17,229 nt of DNA from Planctomycetota bacterium (GTDB lineage: Bacteria > Planctomycetota > UBA11346). The stretch covers positions 1-17,229 of the forward strand of contig CANETI010000009.1 of NCBI GenBank assembly GCA_947440715.1. The letters run 5' to 3'. Position 1 is the first letter of the stretch, and each line of letters opens with the position of its first letter. The position numbers and the translations under genes were made by a program. Of this stretch, positions 7,429 to 14,283 are shown one piece after another. Below the pieces are notes generated by a model, which was not told the origin of the DNA, did no database searches, and was given only the letters and a program-made list of their open reading frames with translations.

Positions 7429-9216
7429 ATGGCCGCATGTACGTTTATTTATGCGGATCCACATGCGCCATGCCCACATGCCGCGATGGATGGTTCATCC
7501 TGCTGTTTGTGGCATAATACCACCATTATTAAGAGCGATCCGTATGTACGTGATTTGCTCAAACGCGCCGACGCATCAACGCAAGGCGACCTCGCCGGAT
7601 TTCACCTCGCTGGTTTACAATGGCCCAATGCAAAGTGGCCATTACGCAATTTAATCCATGCAGACTTACGTGATGCTCACTTAGACGGTGCGGACCTAAG
7701 CGGTGCCGATTTAACCACCGCAAATTTGAAACGCGCAAGTCTGATGCGTGCAGACCTACGCGGAGCTCAACTCTGTGGCGCAGATCTTAGTCGCACAAAT
7801 TTATCAAATGCCGACTTACGCGATGCTAATTTAAGTGGCGCGCATTTATCCGGCACCATTCTCAATGGTTGTGATTTACGTGGAGCAAATTTAGCCGGTG
7901 CACATATCGTTGATTTTTGCTGGAATCGCCGCACTCGTTTTGCTGGTGTCAAAGGACTAGAGGCACAACAAACCAGTTCCAATGATGGCGACCCCACGCA
8001 AGCTTTTCCCGCACCGCTGGCGATGGCAGACCACAGTGACAGTGAGCCGTCTGCCTTAAACGACCCAGATCCAGCCCAGGAAAAAACACACGTTTACGCA
8101 CCCGTCATTACTGGTTTTATTACGCCTCAACAATCACATGCGCCAACCCTTATCGCACCTGCGATTAAGGTATCGTCATCGTCATGGCGTTCGCGCGTCG
8201 CAATCGCCGCCTCGCTAGCGATTGCACTAGGCGGAGCAGGTTTTGGCTATTGGGGTTGGTCGCGCTCTCAAATCACCAAGTCGCCGAACAATAATGACAC
8301 ACATTTGAGCGTTGAAATCGCCAATCTGCAACAGCAACATGAAGCTGATTTAAGTGAAATTATGCGCCTGCAAGAAAAGCAGCGTGAAAATTCCGATCAA
8401 GCCACCAAAGCCAAACAAGATGCCGCGGTTGCCAGAGCACAAAGTGACAGCATGCGCTCCGCATTACGTGCGAGCGAAAGTGACTTAATGCGCCTACATT
8501 CGGCGCATGACCAAGTTGTTATTTTGGAACAAAAATTAGCGCAATTGACGAACCTCAATACCGAATTGGCAAAAAATAGCGCCCGTGAAGCCGATATTGG
8601 TCGAATTTTAGTCAGCGGCGTAGATCAGCTGCGCGACGCGAATAACGGCCTAACCAAAGAGCGTGATCAACTTGCTATCGACCGCACGCATCTCACGTCG
8701 GTTGAAAATGAACTCGCAAAATTGCGTGTCGAGTTCAGTAAATTGAGCCACGAACGGGACACCTTACTAACAAATAATCAGCAATTAACCGGCGACCTTC
8801 AATCCGCCACGCGCGATATTGAACGCTATCTTGCACGAGTTAATGCCACTCACTTGCAAGATTATCTCACTGGTGACAATAACACGGTACCTTTGCTTGC
8901 CATACAAGCTGGTAAACCATTAGCCCTAACTGGTGATTATTTACTGACTCTGCGAGTCGATCATGGTTCGCAGCCAGGAACCGTCCTTACCAAAATCGTC
9001 GTGCAACGCCCGAACTCCGCCACGAATCCTGATATAACCGTGGTGTTATACGATGAACAACATCAGCCGCTTCGTCGTTTAGCCTATAGTTTTCCTCACG
9101 TGGATGCAGGTCGGCCATTTGTCGCATCAGCTACTGAAGTCGCCTGCGAACGGTTTCCCGCTTATGCGCGCATCTACGTAACACCTGGGTTAGATGGTCT
9201 CTCTGCCAAACGTTAA
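7429..9216 (+). CDS. Pentapeptide-repeat, single-pass membrane, coiled-coil protein
   Basis: 595-aa multidomain protein. Order of parts: (a) residues 1-30, a Cys/His module (C4, C15, C25, C26, H29) like the small zinc-knuckle-type motif (C..C..C..H) that precedes pentapeptide repeats in some proteins; (b) residues about 53-165, pentapeptide repeats of A(D/N)LXX type (ADLSGADLTTANLKRASLMR and similar), expected to fold as a right-handed beta helix; (c) residues 180-250, a polar linker; (d) one transmembrane helix, 256-277 (VAIAASLAIALGGAGFGYWGW); (e) residues 294-470, a long coiled coil; (f) residues 480-595, a compact C-terminal domain rich in beta strands that I do not recognise. With no signal peptide, the pentapeptide part is probably cytoplasmic and the coiled coil periplasmic. 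It is last in the likely flgM-like/TPR operon. Role unknown; a scaffold between cytoplasm and envelope is a guess. Confidence 0.85.
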   Translation: MAACTFIYADPHAPCPHAAMDGSSCCLWHNTTIIKSDPYVRDLLKRADASTQGDLAGFHLAGLQWPNAKWPLRNLIHADLRDAHLDGADLSGADLTTANLKRASLMRADLRGAQLCGADLSRTNLSNADLRDANLSGAHLSGTILNGCDLRGANLAGAHIVDFCWNRRTRFAGVKGLEAQQTSSNDGDPTQAFPAPLAMADHSDSEPSALNDPDPAQEKTHVYAPVITGFITPQQSHAPTLIAPAIKVSSSSWRSRVAIAASLAIALGGAGFGYWGWSRSQITKSPNNNDTHLSVEIANLQQQHEADLSEIMRLQEKQRENSDQATKAKQDAAVARAQSDSMRSALRASESDLMRLHSAHDQVVILEQKLAQLTNLNTELAKNSAREADIGRILVSGVDQLRDANNGLTKERDQLAIDRTHLTSVENELAKLRVEFSKLSHERDTLLTNNQQLTGDLQSATRDIERYLARVNATHLQDYLTGDNNTVPLLAIQAGKPLALTGDYLLTLRVDHGSQPGTVLTKIVVQRPNSATNPDITVVLYDEQHQPLRRLAYSFPHVDAGRPFVASATEVACERFPAYARIYVTPGLDGLSAKR

Positions 9217-9252
9217 AATATTGATTCGTCGGCAATGATTTAAGGTAAATAG

Positions 9253-9651
9253 TTAACCATAAATTGAGAACGCGATGACGACGCCTGTAATGGCAACGAT
9301 CCACGCCAACCACAGCCACCATGGTATGGGGCGAGCTGGTGGTTGCAGCGCTTGACTGATGGACGATTGGCGACTGGCACTAATTTGCGCAGAACGTTTA
9401 CGTGCCTCACCAAGAATCTGTTCGGATAATTTATTGTCTCGAATAGGAATGTGGCTCAGACCGCCCACTTCACCACGACGTGCAAGTAAGGCGTCGTAAA
9501 GCACGCGTGAATCGCGGCGCTCGGCCTCGTCTTTGGCTTCTCGGTCAACAACCGAATAAATGTCTTCTGGTTCAGGCATGGTTCTTCGCGTCAGGTGGTA
9601 CGGGGTGTTATCGTTCCCGTTGGCGCTGACAATGCGCAGATTGTGCACCAT
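9253..9651 (-). CDS. Small tail-anchored membrane protein, unknown
   Basis: Up to 132 aa from ATG 9651; an internal ATG at 9579 gives 108 aa (MPEPEDIYSVVDREAKDEAE) and looks like an equally natural start. Neither has a good ribosome site, so the start is undecided. The body is charged and helical (DREAKDEAERRDSRVLYDAL, LSEQILGEARKRSAQ). The last 25 residues, PIPWWLWLAWIVAITGVVIA and on, form a single transmembrane helix ending at the C terminus, typical of tail-anchored topology with the body in the cytoplasm. I do not recognise the family. It converges with the pentapeptide gene (36-bp gap, no terminator seen) and lies downstream of rseP, beyond a hairpin. Confidence 0.6.
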   Translation of the reverse strand: MVHNLRIVSANGNDNTPYHLTRRTMPEPEDIYSVVDREAKDEAERRDSRVLYDALLARRGEVGGLSHIPIRDNKLSEQILGEARKRSAQISASRQSSISQALQPPARPIPWWLWLAWIVAITGVVIAFSIYG

Positions 9652-9655
9652 TTCT

Positions 9656-9958
9656 TTACGGTTTGGCTAGAATTGTCGCAGTTGGTAGCTGTGAACCTGG
9701 AATTTTTGGTGCCTGAGCTAGTGCCACAGGTGAAACCGTCGTTGGTGCAGGCGACGCTGGTGTGATTACCTCTGCTGGACGTACCACCACGGTACAGCAC
9801 CCGCGATCTCCGTTATGGCGGAAGAAATAACGACGCAGGACGCACCGTTATTTAGTCGCATCGACTTCTTGAATGTGTTCCTTAAAGCGTCGAACATCTC
9901 CCAATGTCCGGCGGTCATATCCAACGCTAATAGAAGTTCCGCTGAACGTAACTAAAGG
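9656..9958 (-). other. Stop-interrupted reading frame between rseP and the tail-anchored gene
   Basis: The 336 bp between rseP and the next gene hold no standard gene. One minus-strand frame nevertheless reads like protein in two pieces: 36 codons at 9851-9958 (with TFSGTSISVGYDRRT then LGDVRRFKEHIQEVDATK) ending in TAA at 9848-9850, then 63 codons at 9659-9847 (with RRYFFRHNGDRGCC, VRPAEV, then a Pro/Ala-rich run) ending in TAA at 9656-9658. Neither piece has an in-frame ATG; GTG codons at about 9790 or a CTG at 9838 are the only conventional alternatives in the second. The second piece stops 4 nt before ATG 9651. It may be a decayed gene, a small gene with a non-ATG start, or chance. An overlapping 50-aa ATG frame (9766-9918) is less protein-like. 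Confidence 0.3.
9826..9852 (-). terminator. Hairpin downstream of rseP, possible terminator
   Basis: In the minus-strand RNA AAUAACGGUGCG pairs with UGCGUCGUUAUU around a UCC loop: 12 pairs, three of them G-U wobbles. The wobbles become C-A mismatches in plus-strand RNA, so the structure favours the minus strand, in line with the rseP transcript. A short pyrimidine-rich run (UUCUUCC) follows instead of a clean U tract, so termination efficiency is doubtful. Confidence 0.45.
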
Positions 9959-9987
9959 TCAGACGAACGTGATCGAGACAACCGTCG

Positions 9988-12180
9988 TTACATCAATCCG
10001 CTCAAGCGCAGCACATCTAAGCCAATAACATACAGCATAAGTGATGCGACCATCAGTAAGCCGATCCACATGGCGATGTTGCGCGCCCACGGCGCCAGCG
10101 GTTTGCCTGTCGCAGTTTCGATACCGAGAAACAATAATTGACCACCGTCGGTAATCGGGATGGGCAATAAGTTGATCAGGAATAAGTTCAGTCCGATCAA
10201 CGCCATTAATTCCAGGTATTTAATGAAGCCAAAACGTTCAACGCTGCCTTTGAGCATGCTAAAAATACCAATCGGACCGGTGAGCGATTTGTTGGGATCT
10301 AAGCCGCCCTGCTCTGGTGACTGGAAAAATTTCGGAATGATTTGCAGCGTCTTCACAATCATGGTGTAGGCCGCCGTATTGGCGATGCTGAATGCTTCAG
10401 TCCAACTTTCCAATTCGTAGATGCGCATCGCCAACGGTTCATGCAAAATGGCCACGCCTGGATCGCGTGGGGTCACGATATGCGATACGGGATCGGCTGC
10501 GCCACGCATGACTTCCAGAGCAAATTCACCATCAGCCAAAGGCACCAAACCAATAATCCAATCTTTGGCGACCAAACCTTTTAATAAAATCGACCAACCA
10601 GCTTCACTCATGGCGCGTGGTGACACCGTCAGGGAACTACCATCTCGAGTCGCCAACGCCAAAACGCCATCATTGGATGCGGTTACTTTACGACCGACTA
10701 ATGATTTTAATAAACTTGGCTGCACTCCACCAGACAATTTATCAATTAAGCCTGGGCTCTTTTCGAAATCCATCGCCACGGCATCGACTTTGCTCACCGG
10801 AATCAATACGCGCGTTCCACCTGATACCGTGGCTACTTCAAAACTGCCGAGGAAATTGGTCGTGTTTTTAGGTTTGCCAATGTCGATGATCGCATCGCCA
10901 GGTTTGATGCCCGCGACCACCAGCGGCGATGGCTTACCATCGAAGGTGTCAGGCAACACGGGGACAAAACCAATGACTGGTTCAACGCCCGCGCCTAATA
11001 AACGGCGACCATGCACATCACGACCGCGAACACTGATATCTAATTCGACACCATCGCGCCACACACGCACAGCAATCGGTTTATCTGAAGCCAGGGAAGC
11101 GCGCGTTTTCGCAATAAATCCAGAGGTGCCGGCGACAGGTTGACCATTTACGGACACCACAATATCACCCGGCTTTAACCCAGCTACGTCATATCCAGGT
11201 GATAAATTCCCGATACGTACGGGGAAACCCGCCATAAAAAACGAATCTAAAACATTACCCGCATAGGCCAACGTTACCGTTCGGGTTGATGATCCACTGA
11301 TCGTTAATGCGACCGTGCTGCCCACATGTGGTTGCAGTAAATCATATAATTCCTGGCCATTCACTTGCGCTGGCACTGGCGTTCCTGCAATTGCTGAAAT
11401 ATATTCACCCACTCGCGGTCTATCCGCCGGTAACACGCCAGATGCTGCTACGGCATCAATAATGACGGTTCCTGCAATCGGACGAATACCCAGGGTTAAT
11501 CGTCCGTTGCTAAAATCTGGATCAGGAGCAACGCCTGGACCTTCGGTCGGCAAGCGTAAAATTTGGGCTTTCCCTTCGGCATCGCGGCGTTCCACATTCA
11601 TTACGATCGGCTCGCGACCATTGCTGATAATAGCCATTTGCACCGAATCAAAATCGCGGGTTTTTTCGCCGTTAATACTTAAAATACGATCGCCTTGGCG
11701 CAGACCTAAACGAACAGCGGCGCTCGGAATCGCGTTTCCCTTGATGTCGCGGACTTCGGCCACCATCGCGCCAACGATTGGCTCAATGGTCGGTTTCCCA
11801 TACCACGCAATACCCAATAAAATAATATAACTGCTAATCAGATTAAAGAGCACCCCGCCCAACAAAATTAACGCCTGCCACCACCAGGTTTTCGATAAGT
11901 AACTTTTGGGATCCTTTTTCGCTTCGCCGTTCACTTCACTGGGCAAATCTTCCTGCCCCAGCATTTTTACATAGCCGCCCAATGGCAGCAGTGACAACGC
12001 ATATTCGGTTTCGCCAATCTGCTTACGAATAATAACTGGACCAAAGCCGATAGAGAATCGATCGACGCGCACTCCCGCCCATTTGGCAAACAAGAAGTGG
12101 CCCAACTCATGAATGAAAATAACAAAGCCAAAGCCGAGTGCGGCCAGCGTCCAAAACCAAATAGTTCCCAACAGTTCCAT
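9988..12180 (-). CDS. rseP: RseP-type site-2 zinc metalloprotease with expanded PDZ region
   Basis: 730-aa inner-membrane protease of the S2P/M50 family (RseP, also called YaeL). It cuts transmembrane segments, classically of anti-sigma factors and leftover signal peptides. The zinc motif HELGH lies in the first transmembrane helix (FVIFIHELGHFLFAKWAGV; H24, E25, H28). The third zinc ligand is the aspartate of LLPIPITDGGQ (D678), matching the family's LDG motif. Between them lie about four PDZ-like modules, near residues 140-211 (GLRQGDRILSINGE), 235-306 (RVGEYISAIAGTPV), 323-386 (GLKPGDIVVSVNGQPV) and 404-465 (GIKPGDAIIDIG). E. coli RseP is about 450 aa with two. ATG 12180 was chosen over ATG 12195 because AGGAG lies five bases before it. 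It is divergent from the ABC-F gene. No anti-sigma substrate of the RseA type is in the window. Confidence 0.9.
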   Translation of the reverse strand: MELLGTIWFWTLAALGFGFVIFIHELGHFLFAKWAGVRVDRFSIGFGPVIIRKQIGETEYALSLLPLGGYVKMLGQEDLPSEVNGEAKKDPKSYLSKTWWWQALILLGGVLFNLISSYIILLGIAWYGKPTIEPIVGAMVAEVRDIKGNAIPSAAVRLGLRQGDRILSINGEKTRDFDSVQMAIISNGREPIVMNVERRDAEGKAQILRLPTEGPGVAPDPDFSNGRLTLGIRPIAGTVIIDAVAASGVLPADRPRVGEYISAIAGTPVPAQVNGQELYDLLQPHVGSTVALTISGSSTRTVTLAYAGNVLDSFFMAGFPVRIGNLSPGYDVAGLKPGDIVVSVNGQPVAGTSGFIAKTRASLASDKPIAVRVWRDGVELDISVRGRDVHGRRLLGAGVEPVIGFVPVLPDTFDGKPSPLVVAGIKPGDAIIDIGKPKNTTNFLGSFEVATVSGGTRVLIPVSKVDAVAMDFEKSPGLIDKLSGGVQPSLLKSLVGRKVTASNDGVLALATRDGSSLTVSPRAMSEAGWSILLKGLVAKDWIIGLVPLADGEFALEVMRGAADPVSHIVTPRDPGVAILHEPLAMRIYELESWTEAFSIANTAAYTMIVKTLQIIPKFFQSPEQGGLDPNKSLTGPIGIFSMLKGSVERFGFIKYLELMALIGLNLFLINLLPIPITDGGQLLFLGIETATGKPLAPWARNIAMWIGLLMVASLMLYVIGLDVLRLSGLM

Positions 12181-12185
12181 GCCTA

Positions 12186-12190
12186 CTCCT
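12186..12190 (-). promoter_or_regulatory. Ribosome binding site deciding the rseP start
   Basis: In minus-strand reading AGGAG, then TAGGC, then ATG (12180). An in-frame ATG at 12195 lies upstream of this site and has no ribosome site of its own, so MELLGTIWFW is the likely N terminus. Confidence 0.75.
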
Positions 12191-12287
12191 AACATCGTTT
12201 AAAGTTCACCCGTACGAAGGGCGGCACAGCGTTGGGTGTGGATGTCGGCAGTCCAGGGGCATCATGACCCTCATCCACCCTAATTTA

Positions 12288-12308
12288 GACCCGTCAAAAG
12301 ACGGAGTC
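12288..12308 (+). promoter_or_regulatory. Hairpin in the ABC-F gene leader
   Basis: CCGTC (12291-12295) and GACGG (12300-12304) pair across an AAAA loop. The stem extends with GAC (12288-12290) and GTC (12306-12308) past one bulged A. It sits 55 nt before the ABC-F start in the 183-bp divergent region with rseP. No U tract follows on the plus strand, so it is a leader structure or an operator dyad, not a terminator. I see no convincing -35/-10 pair in this region. Confidence 0.3.
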
Positions 12309-12363
12309 GACCTTTCATCCCCTACTTAATCCATAGCATCCGCGCCCCAACGTAAGGAATTGC

Positions 12364-13974
12364 ATGCTTAGTACAGCCGGTATCACCATGAACTTCGGGA
12401 AAAGAGTCCTGTTTGAGAACGTCAGTCTCAAGTTCACACCTGGCAATTGCTATGGCCTGATTGGTGCAAATGGCACCGGTAAATCGACCTTTTTAAAGGT
12501 GATCACCGGCGAACTTGAGCCAGTGACGGGGCAAATTGCCTTAGAACACGGCAAGCGCATGGGTTGGTTGAAGCAGGACATCACGGGCCATGAAGAATCC
12601 CGCGTGCTGGACGTAGCGCTGCAAGGGCATCCAACGCTGTGGGCCATTCAATCCGAGATGAATCGCTTAACCGATAAATCGGACTTCACCGATGCGGATG
12701 GCGAACGGCTTGGTGTGTTGCAGGAAAAATTTCAGGAATTGGATGGTTACACACAAGAAAGCGATGCCGCCCAAGTGCTCACCGATCTGGGCGTTCCGCC
12801 GTCGGTCCATGATAAAAAAATGAAGGACATCGATAACGCGCAAAAGGTCCGCGTGTTATTGGCCCAAGCGGTGTTCTCAAAACCCGACGTCCTGCTGCTC
12901 GACGAACCAACCAATAATCTCGATATTCCCGCCATGGTGTGGTTGGAAAAATTTCTCGCCGACTGCGAAGGCGTCATCATCGTGGTCAGCCATGACCGTC
13001 ACTTTTTAAATCGCGTCTGCACGCATACCTGTGACGTCGATTACAAAACCATTCGCGTATTCAACGGCAGCTACGATGTTTACCAAGCACAAGAACAATT
13101 AGCCCGCGCTTTAAAAAGCAAAGAAGCTGGCCGCGTTGAACGCCAAGTCGCGAAACTTAAATTATTCGTTGAACGCTTCAAATCCAACGCTGCACGTAGC
13201 AAACAAGCCACCAGTCGCGAAAAACAAATTGCCGCACTCAGCGGGCAAAAAGTGCTGCCTTCATCGCGTGTTTCTCCGCGTTTATTTTTCAAAGTGCCCA
13301 AACCCAGCGGCCAAGATGTTATTAAAATTGAAGAGATTACTTTTGCCCACGATGGCGGCCAACCATTAATTAATAAATTTAAAACCCGCATCGATCGCGG
13401 CGATCGCATCGCCATCGTCGGTCGCAATGGTATCGGAAAAACCACCCTTATCCGCCTACTGCTTGGCCAATTGACCCCATCAAAGGGCTCCGTCGTGTGG
13501 GGGCTCACTGCTTCTCGCGCTTATTTCCCACAGGAAGGGGCCGACCTCTTTAATAATAAATCGCTGACCATCATGGATTGGATTAAGCAGTACACGGATA
13601 ATCAGGATATTAACAACATGCGCTCCATGCTCGGACGCATGTTGTTCAGCGGCGACGATGTGAAAAAAGAAGTCGGCGTACTCTCAGGCGGTGAAAAAGT
13701 CCGCTGCCTGTTATCGATGGTGATGTTACAAGAAGCCAACGTGTTGGTGCTCGACGAACCCACCAGTCATTTAGACATGGAATCAATCGAAGCGCTGCAA
13801 GAAGCCCTCGAAGAATTTATCGGCACGCTCATCGTCGTCAGTCATGACCGTGAATTTATCGACAGCGTCGCCACCCGCGTCATCGTCATGGAAGACAACG
13901 ACAACGGCTCGCCGAAACTCACCGACTGGAAAGGCAATTACCGCGATTTCCGTGAGGCACATGAACTGGAGTAA
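12364..13974 (+). CDS. ybiT: ABC-F family ATPase, YbiT type
   Basis: 536-aa cytoplasmic ABC-F protein: two ATP-binding domains in tandem and no membrane segments. Members bind the ribosome E site and modulate translation. NBD1 has Walker A GANGTGKST (G34-T42) and Walker B LLLDEPTNNLD (E181). NBD2 has GRNGIGKTT (G353-T361), signature LSGGE (440-444) and VLVLDEPTSHLD (E465). The linker between them (about 250-325) is rich in Lys/Arg with FVERFKSNAARSKQATSR, as in E. coli YbiT. The LSGGQ-like signature of NBD1 is degenerate (DIDNAQKVRVLLAQA), which is also the case in YbiT and supports that subgroup over EttA or Uup. The full length is like YbiT (about 530 aa). A clear AAGGA site lies five bases before the ATG. 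It is transcribed away from rseP and appears monocistronic, followed by a palindromic repeat. Confidence 0.88.
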   Translation: MLSTAGITMNFGKRVLFENVSLKFTPGNCYGLIGANGTGKSTFLKVITGELEPVTGQIALEHGKRMGWLKQDITGHEESRVLDVALQGHPTLWAIQSEMNRLTDKSDFTDADGERLGVLQEKFQELDGYTQESDAAQVLTDLGVPPSVHDKKMKDIDNAQKVRVLLAQAVFSKPDVLLLDEPTNNLDIPAMVWLEKFLADCEGVIIVVSHDRHFLNRVCTHTCDVDYKTIRVFNGSYDVYQAQEQLARALKSKEAGRVERQVAKLKLFVERFKSNAARSKQATSREKQIAALSGQKVLPSSRVSPRLFFKVPKPSGQDVIKIEEITFAHDGGQPLINKFKTRIDRGDRIAIVGRNGIGKTTLIRLLLGQLTPSKGSVVWGLTASRAYFPQEGADLFNNKSLTIMDWIKQYTDNQDINNMRSMLGRMLFSGDDVKKEVGVLSGGEKVRCLLSMVMLQEANVLVLDEPTSHLDMESIEALQEALEEFIGTLIVVSHDREFIDSVATRVIVMEDNDNGSPKLTDWKGNYRDFREAHELE

Positions 13975-14014
13975 TTGCGATTAAACCGCGAATGGTTAAT
14001 GGCGGGATGAAGCT

Positions 14015-14082
14015 CCTGGGAACGCCAGGCTCCAGCCTGGCTCTCACCACTCGCAGCCAGGCTGGTGCCTGGCGTTCCCAGG
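14015..14082. repeat. REP-like nested palindrome between convergent genes
   Basis: Two 28-nt arms (14015-14042 and 14055-14082) are inverted copies with one mismatch (position 14031 against 14066), spaced by 12 nt. Each begins or ends with CCTGGGAACGCCAGGC or its complement. Each arm is itself a palindrome: GCCAGGCTCCAGCCTGGC at 14024-14041 (8-bp stem), and GCCAGGCTGGTGCCTGGC in the other (7-bp stem). The nested layout is that of paired REP elements. I recall similar 'GGGAACGCCAGGC' motifs between genes of planctomycetes. It lies between the ends of the convergent ABC-F and MMPL genes, so it could also stop transcription from both sides, though no T tract follows. Confidence 0.8.
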
Positions 14083-14128
14083 GATCGTCTATTCACCGCT
14101 TAATATGTGGCGAATAAACTGATTTGCG

Positions 14129-14260
14129 GTGATTGAGTGCTCTATTCGCCGCAAAACTTACGTTCATGAGTTGCTGGAATGGCCAGCTTTGACCTGGAAC
14201 GCGGCTGCTTTGACAGAATCGCTAACGGCTGCTCGTCGTAAGCAGGGCAGGCATTGGGGT
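14129..14260 (+). pseudogene. Remnant of a Fic-family gene, DUF4172 N-terminal part
   Basis: A frame starting with GTG at 14129 contains TYVHELLEWPALTWNAAALT followed by ESLTAARRKQGRHWG. This matches the pattern I know from the DUF4172 domain at the start of Fic/DOC proteins: 'Y-H---WP-F-WD--AL---L---R--QG-LLG'. After the QGRHWG block (14260) the likeness ends. The frame runs on to 14389 only as antisense to the MMPL gene end, with no Fic core motif (HPFxxGNGR). So only about 40 residues of a protein normally over 350 aa are left. A truncated gene, cut where the MMPL region begins, is the simplest reading. The call rests on a short pattern seen by eye. Confidence 0.5.
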
Positions 14261-14283
14261 TCAATCTACATTCGTATGAATCG

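Noticed and set aside
7650..7925. Repeated DNA words in the pentapeptide region, considered as a tandem repeat or CRISPR-like array
   Set aside because: The periodicity is 15 bp (five codons) and variable, fully explained by the protein repeat. There are no spacers.
9591..9800. 69-aa minus-strand frame (MLYRGGTSSRG...)
   Set aside because: Ser/Thr/Cys-rich with no motif. It overlaps the tail-anchored gene start and the more protein-like frame described as interrupted.
10421..11143. 240-aa plus-strand frame inside rseP
   Set aside because: Fully antisense to the well-supported protease gene. The translation is rich in Ser/Thr/Pro/Arg without motifs, as expected of a shadow frame.
11315..11830. 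171-aa plus-strand frame inside rseP
   Set aside because: Antisense shadow of conserved PDZ-coding sequence.
12820..12870. Degenerate LSGGQ signature in the first ABC-F domain
   Set aside because: At first it looked like a lost function, but E. coli YbiT also lacks a canonical signature at this place, so it is normal for the subgroup.
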